Shown piece by piece: positions 1 to 9,494 of a DNA stretch of 64,000 bases. A program made the position numbers and the translations under genes. Each line of letters begins with the position of its first letter. The first letter of the stretch is position 1. Source of the stretch: UBA964 sp037444685 (GTDB taxonomy: Bacteria > Pseudomonadota > Gammaproteobacteria > Steroidobacterales > Steroidobacteraceae); the NCBI GenBank assembly GCA_037444685.1, contig JBBILX010000006.1, positions 1 to 64,000 on the forward strand, written 5' to 3'. Below the pieces are notes generated by a model that searched no databases, was not told where the DNA came from, and saw only the letters and a list, made by a program, of their open reading frames with translations.

Positions 1-131
1 AGCTCAATCCAATCAGGGAGGGAACGACGCAGCAAGAAATCCGAACCATCCTGAGCCATACTTCGGCTCACCGAGACGGGTCAATATTCAATGCAAAACC
101 CGGGTCAGTTTTCGGTGCAAAACAACACCGA
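1..131. mobile_element. End fragment of an IS21-type insertion sequence (partial)
   Basis: Two near-identical 21-bp motifs of the form GGGTCA-N8-TGCAAAA lie side by side at 78-98 and 102-122. Repeated motifs of this kind are what I recall from the multiple terminal repeats of IS21-family elements. Coding similarity to the UvrD-like helicase begins only after about position 131, so this looks like the boundary of an insertion whose body lies outside the window. Bases 1-77 contain a 6-bp stem (TGAGCC/GGCTCA, about 53-70) and no recognisable protein. The family is inferred from the repeats only, because no IstA or IstB coding sequence is visible. Confidence 0.55.
78..122. repeat. Tandem pair of 21-bp IS-terminal-type repeats
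   Basis: Copy 1 spans 78-98 and copy 2 spans 102-122, starting 24 bp apart and in the same orientation. Both read GGGTCA then eight bases then TGCAAAA, and they differ at a few internal positions. These would be transposase-binding repeats of an IS21-type end. They abut the truncated helicase pseudogene. Confidence 0.7.
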
Positions 132-2317
132 ACCTCAACGGTTGCTCGGTGCTCGATGGGCTTGATGCCTACAGCGCACTACTCGAGCAGAAGAGCTATC
201 TCGACTATTCCTCCATTCTCGAAGCCGCAGTCGACGTGCTGACCAACGACACTTCACTTCGCCAGCGATTGGCGGATCGGGTCAGATACGTGATCGTCGA
301 CGAGCACCAGGATGTGAATTCTGTTCAATAGGCGATCGTTTGGTCCCTGCATGAGCTTGGCGCGCCCATCTGCGTGGTCGGCGACGACGATCAGACGATC
401 TACCAATGGCGCGGCGGAGACGTCCAAAACATCCTTACTTTTTCGCAGCGCTACCCCGACGTCGATCAGGTTCCGATCGAGGAGAACTTCCGCTCGAGCG
501 ACGGCATCGTTCAAACGGCGCGTCGGTTTATCGAGCAAAACACTGCGCGTCTCGTGAGGGCGATGAAGCCGACCGGCGCGCAGCCATGTAAGGCCGGGGA
601 CATCGTGGCGCTGTCGTTCAAGAGCCCGTTGAAGACGGGGCCGAACGTGGCCTAGCGTGGTCGGACATGGCGATCCTGCTGTGCAGCGTCAAAGCAAATG
701 CCGAGCCGATCACCGCCGCACTTAGAAGGGCAGGCATTCCGTTTGTTGTCACCGGCATGAGCAACTTGTTCGGCGCCCCGGAAGCCGAAGCTGCTCGCCA
801 GTTTTTTTACTTTATCGCCGGTCGGGGGCCGGACGCGGCAGGACTCGCAAGTGCTTGGCGTGCAGCGGACCTTGGCCTTGATCCCACCGAGCTCAATGCC
901 GCTATCCAGGGCGCAGCGGCTGGCAAGGCTGCGCTGACCGACACGGACCAGAAGCGTTGGGGCCAGTACTCGATTCAGCGCGTTTTCCTCAACTTCCTCG
1001 AGCGCGCCGGAGTGCGCGAAGAAGTCGTCCCCAATGGCCGCGGCGAGGTTGTGTTCTACAACCTCGGGAAGTTCAGTCAAGTGATCTCCGACTTCGAGGC
1101 CATCCACTTCCACTCCAAGCCGGTCGAGAAGTACGCCTCGTTCGCGGCCTTCCTTGAGCACCGTGCCGTAGATGCGTATCCGGAAGGATGGCAGGACAAC
1201 CAGTACGCCAACCCCGATACCATCCGGATTATGACCGTCCATCAAGCCAAGGGCATGCAATGGCCAGTGGTTGCGCAACCGGTTCCCCGCCGCGAGGATC
1301 GGTGGACCAAGCGTATGGCACTTGCTGCCGCGTAACGGTATGAAGGGTCAGGCCAGATTCGAGGGCACCATCGAGGATGAGCGACGTCTGTTCTACGTGG
1401 CCATGACGCGCGCGCAGAAGTTCCTCCACATGACCTGGGCTCCCATCCAAGGCAAGAACAATCGATACACCCAGGCTTCGGAGTTCTGGGACAACATTCT
1501 CGCTTCGAAGTACGTCAGGCGCAGGGTGCCAGACTACACGCCGCGCAAGCGCCTGCCGCCGCAACCGCGGGCAGGTGTGTCAAACGTCGTGTTCTCGTTC
1601 TCCGACCTGAAGTGCTTCTTCGAGTGCCCCTACCAATTCAAGCTACGCGTGTTATACGGTTTCAACGCACCGATCCATGAAGCGCTGGGCTATGGCAAGT
1701 CACTGCACGACGTGCTCGCTGAAGTGCACGCACGCGCCATCCGCGGCGACCTTGCTACCGCCGCGGAGGTGCCACGGCTGCTTCAGACGCACATGCACAC
1801 CCCCTTTGCCTATCCGACGCTTCGACACCAGCTCGAAGCAAGCGCCGAACGCATGATCCGCGATTCCCTTGAGGCCAACCGCGCGCTTTTCGACAAGATC
1901 GAGTTTTCCGAAAAGCAGATCGAAATCAATCTCGACGATGGCGTCAGCGTCGTCGGGCGTATCGATCTTGTCCGCCGCGTCGACACCCGCGAGACGACCA
2001 TCGTCGACCTCAAATCCTCCGACCGCGCGCAAGCGGAGGATATCACCGAAGCGCAGCTCCACGTGTATGCGCTCGGTTACCAGGAGTTGAGCGGCCGCCG
2101 GCCCGACTATGTAGAGGTCTACGAGCTGGACGAAGGCAAACGCAAGCCGAGATCGGTCGACGATGAGTTCATCGCAGGCGTAAAGACCAAAACCCGCAAA
2201 GCCGCCGAGGCGCTGCGCGTCGGCGCGCTCCCGGCACAGCCAGCCGTCCGCACGTGTGCCGCCTGCGACTACCGAGGGATGTGCACCGCAGGACGCAAGG
2301 CACGGGGCGCGTCGTGA
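131..2317 (+). pseudogene. UvrD/Rep-type helicase fused to an AddB-like PD-(D/E)XK nuclease, broken
   Basis: This is the remnant of a superfamily 1 helicase-nuclease. The N-terminal Walker A part is missing, replaced by the IS-type end at 1-131. Still visible are the Walker B region (VDEHQD, about 297-314), the GDDDQTIYQWRG motif (about 380-415), the VHQAKGMQWPVV motif (about 1237-1270) and DERRLFYVAMTRA (about 1375-1415). A C-terminal nuclease domain follows, with DLKSS and a Cys cluster (ECPYQF near 1620, then CxxCx5C near 2256-2283) as in Fe-S AddB-type nucleases. Lesions are an in-frame TAG at 329-331, a frameshift near 618 and another near 1265-1275. The nuclease part is in a continuous frame from 1271 to 2317 and overlaps the next start by GTGA, so the gene was once the operon's first member. 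Confidence 0.85.
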
Positions 2318-3456
2318 GCGCGATAACGACCGAGCGGCAGAAGCTTCGGGCACGGGTGCTGCGCTCGCTGCGAGCGCAGGGATTTCACATTCAATCGGGT
2401 CGTTTGGTGCCGCCCGATGAAGGCTGCAAGGAACAGCTGCGCGCGCTGCACACCAATGCCGTACGCCATCAGATCGAGCGCGCAAAAGCGGGGCTGGCTC
2501 GGCATGAGCCACGTATGCTCACGTATATCGCGAACGGTCGAGAAGTCGATCCAGAACGCATTCGCCCGCGCTTGGTGCTGGTGACGCCCGAATCTGAGGA
2601 GGAACTGCTGTTCCGATATGCGCGCCTGCATTGGAGCATTCCGGTGTCGGCGGGCTATGGCCGGCGCCTCCGGTTCGCCGTTTTCGATGAATCGAACGGC
2701 AAGTTGATCGGTGTGCTCGGTCTCGGTGATCCAGTGTTCAGTCTTGGCCCGCGTGACCGGTGGATCGGCTGGACCCTTATGCAACGCAAAGCGCGTCTGC
2801 AGTGCGTGATGGATCTGTTCGTGCTGGGCGCGGTGCCGCCATACTCGCACCTGCTGTGCGGAAAACTGGTGGCGCTACTCGCGACGAGCAGGGAGGTGCA
2901 GCGAGTGTTCCGTCGCAAGTACGGCGGGGACCGCGCGTTGATCAGCGGCAATCCGCTCGATGGGCGACTGGCGCTCTTGACCACGACATCCGCGCTTGGG
3001 CGTTCGTCTCTCTACAATAGATTGACGTATCAAGGCCAGCCGGTATTCAAAAGCCTTGGTTACACGCAAGGCTCCGGGGAGTTCCATTTCGGGAACGGCC
3101 TCTACAACGACCTCCGGGCGCTGGCCGAATCGCACTGTGAAGCCCGCGCCAAGCATGCACGGTGGGGGCAAGGCTTTCGTAACCGACGCGAGCTCGTGCG
3201 CAAAGCGCTGCCGCTGTTGGGTCTTTCGCGTGAGCTCGTCTATCACGGCGTCCGCCGGGAGATCTTTGCCGCACCGCTGGCCAGTAACGCAGCCGAGTTT
3301 CTGCGCGGCGAGCATCAGCGGCTGAGGACGAAGGGTCACACGGTTGCCGAGCTGTTCGAATGGTTTCGCGATCGGTGGTTGCTGCCGCGAGCGCAACGAG
3401 ACGCCAGCTACCGGGAATTCCAGCGCGACAGCTACCGGCTGTGGAGTCAGAGATGA
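2314..3456 (+). CDS. DruA-like DUF4338 protein
   Basis: This 380-residue protein resembles the DUF4338 family, whose best-known member is DruA of the Druantia anti-phage system. Family-like segments are WSIPVSAGYGRRLRF (107-121), LIGVLGLGDPVFSLG (131-145) and DLFVLGAVPPYSHLLCGKL (167-185). The biochemical activity is unknown to me. The chosen start is a GTG whose bases overlap the upstream stop (GTGA), and the stop overlaps the nurA start (ATGA), so helicase-nuclease, DruA-like and NurA were translationally coupled. No lesion is seen. The neighbours (NurA, HerA, DnaQ-like) point to a DNA-processing defence cassette rather than canonical Druantia, whose large DruE helicase is absent. Confidence 0.8.
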   Translation: MSAITTERQKLRARVLRSLRAQGFHIQSGRLVPPDEGCKEQLRALHTNAVRHQIERAKAGLARHEPRMLTYIANGREVDPERIRPRLVLVTPESEEELLFRYARLHWSIPVSAGYGRRLRFAVFDESNGKLIGVLGLGDPVFSLGPRDRWIGWTLMQRKARLQCVMDLFVLGAVPPYSHLLCGKLVALLATSREVQRVFRRKYGGDRALISGNPLDGRLALLTTTSALGRSSLYNRLTYQGQPVFKSLGYTQGSGEFHFGNGLYNDLRALAESHCEARAKHARWGQGFRNRRELVRKALPLLGLSRELVYHGVRREIFAAPLASNAAEFLRGEHQRLRTKGHTVAELFEWFRDRWLLPRAQRDASYREFQRDSYRLWSQR

Positions 3457-4625
3457 CGCGAGGACCGGCAGATCCCACGCCTTATGCTGATTTGCCCGCG
3501 GCGCTGGTCGAAGAGGTACTCGGGCAGACCGCCGCCGTTGCGGACGAGCTATTGGTGTCGTTTCAACGGGTGCGCGCTGACCGAGCCTCGCTTCGTGATC
3601 AGCTCGAGAGGTCACAGCTTTTGATATCGGAGTCCAAACTGGGCTATCCGCCGTTGCCGACCACGTGCGCCACGGATGGCTCCTATGCGATTGAGCGTCT
3701 GCTGACGACCGATCTTGCCGCTGCCGCGGCAGTGGCGGTCGAAGGGCTCACTCCACCATCGGAACAGCGGCACTGGGAATTGCCTCGGCACAAAGCGTTC
3801 GTCGCAGCCGAGCCGCACCTCGAGGATACGGCTACGATTCTGCGTGCCGTGATGCTCGGCGAAGAGCTGCGGCTCGCCACGGCCGCGCCGCATGACCTCG
3901 TGATGTTGGACGGCACACTGACGCTACCGATCATCTACTTCAACCAGGCGCTTAACAAGGCGCCGGATACGTCAGAGCTGCGCTGCGCCAGTACGTTCCT
4001 TGAGCACTGCCCGGATTACCTGTCCGCCTATCTGTCACTGCTGCGATCGGAAAGGTCGGACAAGCACTACGTGGCTCTTCCGAAGTACTCCACGCGGCGC
4101 GAAATAGGTACTGCGCTCAGCTGGCCACCGAGCCATGACGACCGTGGACTGCTCACGCTGTTGTTGAACGCCGGGGAGTTGACTCAGCCAATGCCGCTCG
4201 AGCAGCCTCGCGACCAGGAAGGCAACATCACGTGGCACCTCAACACCGTCCGGTTACCCGCAGGCCTGCGCCAGCAAGCGGGCGTGCTCGCGGACGAGAT
4301 CGTCTCAGCGCTCGGCTCCGTTCACGTCTTCTACTACAAGCCCCACGATTGGCTGCCGGCACTGCGCGTCGAAGTGGCAGCGAGCATCGCCGCCAACCCG
4401 CACCGATTGGCGACGATCGTGCAGGGACTCAAGCATCAGAGCGCCACACCCTCGATGCTCGAGCCCTACCCCATTTACATGGCCGACCGAACGGCGAAGG
4501 CGTTGGCGCGCGCGATTCCGGCTTTCAGGCAGGTGACCACGCAACGGGTGTCCGAGAGGTATTCGGGGGACATCGGCGAGGTTTTCTTCGCGCTGCATGG
4601 CTATCGCAGCGAATCGGGAAGGTGA
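3453..4625 (+). CDS. nurA: NurA-family nuclease
   Basis: This is a 390-residue NurA-type nuclease, a family that forms a complex with the HerA hexameric ATPase to resect DNA ends in archaea and acts in bacterial defence operons. The first catalytic motif is visible as TDGS (74-77). A second acidic motif, VMLDGTL, lies near residue 150, and YSTRRE lies near residue 210. The ATG overlaps the stop of the DruA-like gene (ATGA), and herA starts 3 bp downstream, which fits a physical NurA-HerA partnership. The reading frame is intact. NurA is mostly archaeal or mobile in bacteria, so its presence here supports an acquired defence island. Confidence 0.85.
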   Translation: MTRGPADPTPYADLPAALVEEVLGQTAAVADELLVSFQRVRADRASLRDQLERSQLLISESKLGYPPLPTTCATDGSYAIERLLTTDLAAAAAVAVEGLTPPSEQRHWELPRHKAFVAAEPHLEDTATILRAVMLGEELRLATAAPHDLVMLDGTLTLPIIYFNQALNKAPDTSELRCASTFLEHCPDYLSAYLSLLRSERSDKHYVALPKYSTRREIGTALSWPPSHDDRGLLTLLLNAGELTQPMPLEQPRDQEGNITWHLNTVRLPAGLRQQAGVLADEIVSALGSVHVFYYKPHDWLPALRVEVAASIAANPHRLATIVQGLKHQSATPSMLEPYPIYMADRTAKALARAIPAFRQVTTQRVSERYSGDIGEVFFALHGYRSESGR

Positions 4626-4628
4626 CGC

Positions 4629-6398
4629 ATGGCGGATGCACCCAAGGACCTCGACAAGATTGTCGATGACACCGAGCGGCTCGGCGTCGTCGGATCGCCT
4701 TCGTCCACTGCGCAGCTCGCCCTGGACGTTCTAGGCTCAGCGGTGACGCGTAAGCTCGTCGGCGAGCTTGCGCTCTTTCGGTTCTCGCAGGACACGAGCG
4801 CGCACTACGCGCTCGGCCAGATCACCGAGGTGCAGCTACGCAACATCTGGCACGAAGACCCGACCATGCGCAGCCTCATCCGCCAGCGTGGGCGGGTGGA
4901 TGCGGTCAGCGAGCGGCAGGACACGCACCTTGGGGAGATGGTGATCAGCGCGGTGTTCCGCAAGGGCGGCCCGGCGGGCTACGAGCCGAGCATCCTCGGT
5001 ACCGTGCCCGCGACCGGAACGCCGATTCACCTCGTCAGCGATCCGGTGCTCGACGAGCTGCTGCGCCCTTACCGGGACCAGATCTTCTACCTCGGGCACG
5101 TGTACGGGTCGAAGCCCAAGCTGCCGCTGTGGTTCAAGCACTTCGACCGTGGGCCGGATGGCGCGGGCGAGGCCTACCACGTGGGAATCTTCGGAAAGAC
5201 CGGCTCGGGCAAGTCGGTACTCGCGAAGATGATTCTGCTTGCCTACGCGCGCTATCCGAAGATGGCATTGCTCGTCATCGACCCGCAGGGGGAGTTCGCG
5301 CGGGACATGAAGAAGGGCGGAACGAGTGGGGAATTCCCTCTTGCAGTTGGCGACATCCTTCGCCAGCAGGGCAAGGACGTCTTCGTTCTCACCGTTCGTA
5401 AGTTAGTGCTCGATCGATGGGATCTATTCCGGCAAATACTTGCCGAGTCTCGCTTTTTCCGTGAGCTCGAGATTATGACCGGCGATAAGGTGGAACTAGC
5501 CTGCGACCAGCTCACTGAGACGATGCGAAAGACTCCGGGGATCACTCTGACAAAGCTGCATGAACGTGAGGTCTTCGAGAAGGCGTGGAATCTTCTGAAG
5601 CAGGAAAAACTTCGGAACAAGATATATGCGAAGGAAGGGGCTGCCGCTGAGCGATTCAGAGACGCCGTAAACGATGCAAATCCAGATGAGCTCTACACCG
5701 ACATTTGGCTCCCCGTTGCACGCTTATTCCAAGAGGACCACGGCGGCGGGCGTAGAAAGGTCGAGGATGCGCTGAAGTGGTTGCTTGCGAGCGACGGCGG
5801 GAAGCGCCCGATGTTGATTGTCGATGTTTCTAAGGAGCAGGCTCAAGGACTGCTTTGGAACGACAAGATCCAGTCGCTTGTCATCAAACGCCTCTTGGAG
5901 GGCGTCACCTTCATGGCTGAGAGCCTGTATCAGGAAGGTAAGAGTCTCAATGCTCTTGTAGTGATCGACGAAGCGCATCGCCTTGCACCACGCGATTTGC
6001 CAAACGATTACGACACGGCTAAGGCCGTCCGTGGCGTACTTATCGACGCAGCGCGAACGACGCGCAAGTACGGGCTCGGGTGGCTCTTCATCAGCCAGAC
6101 GCTCTCGAGCCTGCACCCGGAGATCCTGCAGCAGTTGCGCATCTTCTTCTTCGGTTTCGGGCTGGCGCTGGGGCAGGAGTTCCAGTCCCTGCGGCAACTG
6201 CTCGGGTCGTCGGGAACGGCGCTCGATCTCTACCAACTCTTCCGCGACCCGCACTCCGCGTTCGATACCAAGAGCCGGCAGTACTCGTTCATGACGATCG
6301 GCCCCGTGAGCCCGTTGTCGTTCGCGGGGACTCCGCTTTTCCTCAACGTCTTCAACACGGTGGACGCTTTCCTCACGGCCAACGGGCTGAAGAAGTAA
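4629..6398 (+). CDS. herA: HerA-family hexameric ATPase/translocase
   Basis: This 589-residue HerA/FtsK-type ATPase (DUF87) is the motor partner of NurA. An N-terminal barrel-like region is followed by Walker A GKTGSGKS (189-196) and a D-P-Q-G-E-F segment near residue 220 (coordination region). Walker B, ALVVIDEAHRLAP, lies near 440-452, and a C-terminal ATPase half carries an arginine-rich AARTTRKYG segment. It starts 3 bp after nurA, and the DnaQ-like gene starts 12 bp after its TAA. Base composition changes inside the gene: roughly 5400-6060 is visibly AT-richer than both flanks, so the central part may have a different origin. No stops or shifts were found. Confidence 0.88.
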   Translation: MADAPKDLDKIVDDTERLGVVGSPSSTAQLALDVLGSAVTRKLVGELALFRFSQDTSAHYALGQITEVQLRNIWHEDPTMRSLIRQRGRVDAVSERQDTHLGEMVISAVFRKGGPAGYEPSILGTVPATGTPIHLVSDPVLDELLRPYRDQIFYLGHVYGSKPKLPLWFKHFDRGPDGAGEAYHVGIFGKTGSGKSVLAKMILLAYARYPKMALLVIDPQGEFARDMKKGGTSGEFPLAVGDILRQQGKDVFVLTVRKLVLDRWDLFRQILAESRFFRELEIMTGDKVELACDQLTETMRKTPGITLTKLHEREVFEKAWNLLKQEKLRNKIYAKEGAAAERFRDAVNDANPDELYTDIWLPVARLFQEDHGGGRRKVEDALKWLLASDGGKRPMLIVDVSKEQAQGLLWNDKIQSLVIKRLLEGVTFMAESLYQEGKSLNALVVIDEAHRLAPRDLPNDYDTAKAVRGVLIDAARTTRKYGLGWLFISQTLSSLHPEILQQLRIFFFGFGLALGQEFQSLRQLLGSSGTALDLYQLFRDPHSAFDTKSRQYSFMTIGPVSPLSFAGTPLFLNVFNTVDAFLTANGLKK

Positions 6399-6410
6399 GC
6401 GCTGCAGGCC

Positions 6411-6908
6411 ATGCGATTCGCCGCGATCGACTTCGAAACCGCCAACTACAGCCGCGACAGCGCCTGTGCCGTTGGGTTCGTCGTCGTGGACGGTGGCCGG
6501 ATCGTGGATCGCGCTTTTGAGCTGATACGCCCACCGACCCGCGAATTCGTGTTCACGCACATCCACGGACTGACGTGGCAGCACGTCCGCTCCGCCCCGA
6601 CCTTTGCCGAGGTGTGGCCGAAACTCAAGCGGCGGATCGAGACAGTCGAGTTTCTGGCCGCACACAACGCACCGTTCGACGACGGCGTGCTTTCCGGTTG
6701 CTGCCAGACCTATCGGCTCTCTTCGGTTCGCCGCCCGTTCGTCTGCACCGTCGAGGTGGCAAGGAAGATGTGGAACATCTACCCGACCAGGCTGCCGGAC
6801 GTGTGCGCGCGGCTGCGAATTCCCCTGCGGCATCATCAGGCCGACTCGGACGCCGAGGCCTGTGCCCGAATCGTCATGACTGCGGCCAAGGCTGGGTGGA
6901 GTCCTTGA
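6411..6908 (+). CDS. DnaQ-like DEDDh 3'-5' exonuclease
   Basis: This 165-residue exonuclease resembles the proofreading epsilon-subunit fold (RNase T/DNA pol III epsilon superfamily). The DEDDh motifs are all visible: D7 and E9 in DFET, D90 in HNAPFD, and the HHQADSDAEA block at 141-150 supplying the general base His and the last Asp. It is short, with no extra domains. It sits 12 bp behind herA and about 30 bp before the DUF2075 gene, all on one strand, so it probably belongs to the same defence unit and trims single-stranded ends. The frame is intact. Confidence 0.85.
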   Translation: MRFAAIDFETANYSRDSACAVGFVVVDGGRIVDRAFELIRPPTREFVFTHIHGLTWQHVRSAPTFAEVWPKLKRRIETVEFLAAHNAPFDDGVLSGCCQTYRLSSVRRPFVCTVEVARKMWNIYPTRLPDVCARLRIPLRHHQADSDAEACARIVMTAAKAGWSP

Positions 6909-6939
6909 GCTCAAGACCGGGAGACCTCGCGCCTTGCTG

Positions 6940-9069
6940 ATGACGGTTTCGGAATTCCGCGAGGCCGTTCGCACCGATCGGGCGGCCCTCGTCTCCGCGC
7001 TCGAAGCGGCGACCGGCCGGAGTGGCGGAGAGGAGCGCCAGGCGTGGGAATCCTCGCTCCCGGGTCTGGCCGAAGCACTCGCTGTGCCATCGCTCGGCGA
7101 GATGCACATCTACTTCTCCGGCCGCGGTTACATGGCGCTCGAGTACCAACTCCCTGCGGCGTCGTCCTGGTGCGACGTGGTGCTGCTCGGCCGTGGAACC
7201 GCGGGGCCTTCGGCCGTGATAGTCGAGCTGAAGCACTGGATCACCCGCGGCGATCGCCCGGGGCCGGTTGAGGGCCTGATGGAGCGAGGCGGCGCGCTGG
7301 TGCTGCACCCGGCGGACCAGGTTCGCGGCTACACGGAGTATTGCCGACGCTTCCACTCCACCGTGCAGGACCAAGCCGCAGACGTGCGGGGCTGCGTGCT
7401 GTTCACCCGCGACTACTTCGTTCAGAGCTACGCCGAGCCGCCCAACGACACCCTGGTGCGCGACTACCCCTGCTTCACGCTCGCGCCGAACGTGGTTCGG
7501 GAGGCGCGGTCCACGTATCTGACCCGCAGCCTCAACTCGGCCGACGAGCGCTTCGCCCGCGCCTTCGTCGCCGGCCGCTACCGGCAGGACCGCGGGTTCG
7601 TGCGGCAGATCGGCGCGCAGATCCGCGATCGCGCGGGGCGTCCCTTTGAACTGCTCGATCACCAGCGGCGCGCATTCGCACTGGTACGCGCGCGGCTCGA
7701 AGCCGATGTGCTCGGCCGCAGCGTGCCCAGGAAACAGGTGATCGTGATCCAGGGGCCACCGGGCTCGGGCAAGTCGGTACTGGCGGCGCGCATCTGGTCG
7801 GCGCTGGTGACGGACGAGCGCCTGCCCGAAGGCGCGGCCGTGCTGACCACGACCTCCACCGCGCAGACGAGCAACTGGTCGAAGCTCTTCCAGATGGCCG
7901 GCGGCACGCGCGCGGCGGCCGGCATCGTCAAACGCGCGGCGAGCTACGTGCCCGTGACGACGCATACCCTCGGGCGCCTGCGCCGCACGCATGGCGTCGG
8001 CTTCGCGAGCGACCCGGCTGCCTGGCGCGAAAACGTACAGTACTTGCGCGACTGGGGTATCGGGTTCCAGGACGGCGCTCTCGACGAGCAATACCTCGTC
8101 TCTGTCGTGGACGAGGCGCACGCCCTGATCAACCCCGAGCACCCGGAGGGGCGCGGCCAGTTCGGTTTTGCGCCGACCTTCGGGCCACTCGCCTGGCACA
8201 TCATCCGCTGCTCGACGGTCTCGATCTTCCTGCTCGACGCCGAGCAGGGATTCCGCGACCGCGAGAACACGACGCTCGAGGACCTGCGCCGCTGGGCGGC
8301 GGAACTCGGTGCCGAGGTCGGCGAGGTGATCTCGCTCGAGGGCGCCCAGTTCCGCTGCGCCGGCTCCACGGAGTACGTTGCCTGGGTCGAGGGGCTGCTG
8401 CGGGGCGAATCGCCTGACGGTCTTGTCGCCCGCGCGCGCACCTAGCGTCGGGTCTTCGACGTGCAACTGTTTGACACGCCGGCCGCGCTCGAGAAGCGGC
8501 TGCGCGAACGCGTGCGCGACGGCCGCACCGCGCGACTGCTGGCGAGCTACTCGCGCCCCTGGAAGACAAAGGGCGCCGCGCGCCCGCACGCGTTGCCGCC
8601 CGCCGAGCAGGACTTCCACGAACCGTACCTGGACGAATCGGGCGCGCAACGTTACTGGAGCAAGGTCTGGAACTTCATCCCGCAAAATGGCAGCGACTAC
8701 ACCTGGTTCATCCAGGCGCCCGAAGGCAGCCCGATGCATGTGGACCCGCTCTGCGAGGTCGGCTGCCCGTACGCCGTGCGTGGATTCGACTTCGACTGCG
8801 TTGGCGTGCTTTGGCTGAGCGACCTCGTCTGGCGTGGCGGCGCCTGGCGCGCCGAGCCGGATCATGTGCACGACACGGGCCTTGACCGCAGCGTCGCCGC
8901 TGCGCGCGCCGAGCGCTCGCTCGGGCCCGCGCATGACAGGCTGCGCGCGGCGCTCGCTCAGGCCTACCGGATTCTGCTCACCCGCGGCCTGAGCGGGAGT
9001 TACCTGTGGATCGAAGACGCCGAGACCCGCGAGCACGTGCGCGCATGCTTGGATCTTGCCGGCAACTGA
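6940..9069 (+). pseudogene. N-terminal nuclease plus DUF2075 ATPase, one in-frame amber codon
   Basis: One reading frame runs from 6940 (or TTG 6934) to 9069 and is interrupted only by TAG at 8443-8445. Read through, it gives about 709 residues. The N-terminal part carries a PD-(D/E)XK-like pattern (CDVVLLG near 77-83, VELKHW near 94-99). The central DUF2075 P-loop ATPase has Walker A GPPGSGKS (about 272-279) and Walker B VVDEAH (about 389-394). After the TAG the frame continues without shift as RRVFDVQLFD and ends in a conserved-looking domain with W-rich segments (WNFIPQNGSDYTWFIQ). DUF2075 proteins are related to the Schlafen-type helicase-like ATPases. A single nonsense change, readthrough or a base-calling error are all possible. 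Confidence 0.8.
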
Positions 9070-9092
9070 ATCGTCAATCGAGGGACCTCCCC

Positions 9093-9494
9093 ATGCCCGG
9101 ACCCAAAGGCTCAGCTAGCAAGCCCAAAGGCGCGAAGAAGATCACCCGCTACACATACGAGGACATCCGCGAACCGCGCAAACCCGAGACCGGGCACACG
9201 CCACTCCTCCCGGCCGACGAGCAGGTGGTGACGCTGCCGATGGAAAACGGCTGGAGCAAGGCCGTCGTGGTCGGAAAGCTCCCGGAGGGCGACGAGCGGC
9301 CGGTGGTGGTGGACATGGACCCGGCGGCGGACCCGGTGCTCTTCTGGGCCGGCAAGCGCAACCGCCGCGAGGTGCCGGTGCTGCCGCTCCAGAGGAACCA
9401 GATCGTCTCCGAGTCGCGCATCGCGCAGATCATCGAGCGGGCGCGGAAGGGAGCCGAGGAGAAGTCGAGCGCATCGGCAAGGCCGCGCGGGTGA
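9093..9494 (+). pseudogene. Truncated N-terminus of a probable type III-like DNA methyltransferase
   Basis: The 133 codons from ATG 9093 resemble, from memory, the amino-terminal leader of DNA adenine methyltransferases found beside large restriction helicases. The recognisable parts are a basic start, TGHTPLLPADEQVVTLPM, DPVLFWAGKRNRREVPVLP and RIAQIIERAR. No AdoMet-binding or catalytic (DPPY) motif is present. Similarity stops near 9460, and the next recognisable sequence in another frame is already the middle of a helicase. This suggests a deletion that removed the methyltransferase body and the helicase front. It could instead be an intact small gene, but the abrupt junction argues against that. 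Confidence 0.55.

Noticed and set aside
2314..6398. Calling the island a canonical Druantia system
   Set aside because: The large DruE helicase and the other type-specific Dru genes are absent. Only a DUF4338 protein is shared.
6874..9036. A 720-codon minus-strand open frame over the DUF2075 gene
   Set aside because: The plus-strand frame has clear Walker motifs across the same region. The minus frame is Arg/Gly-rich with no family pattern.
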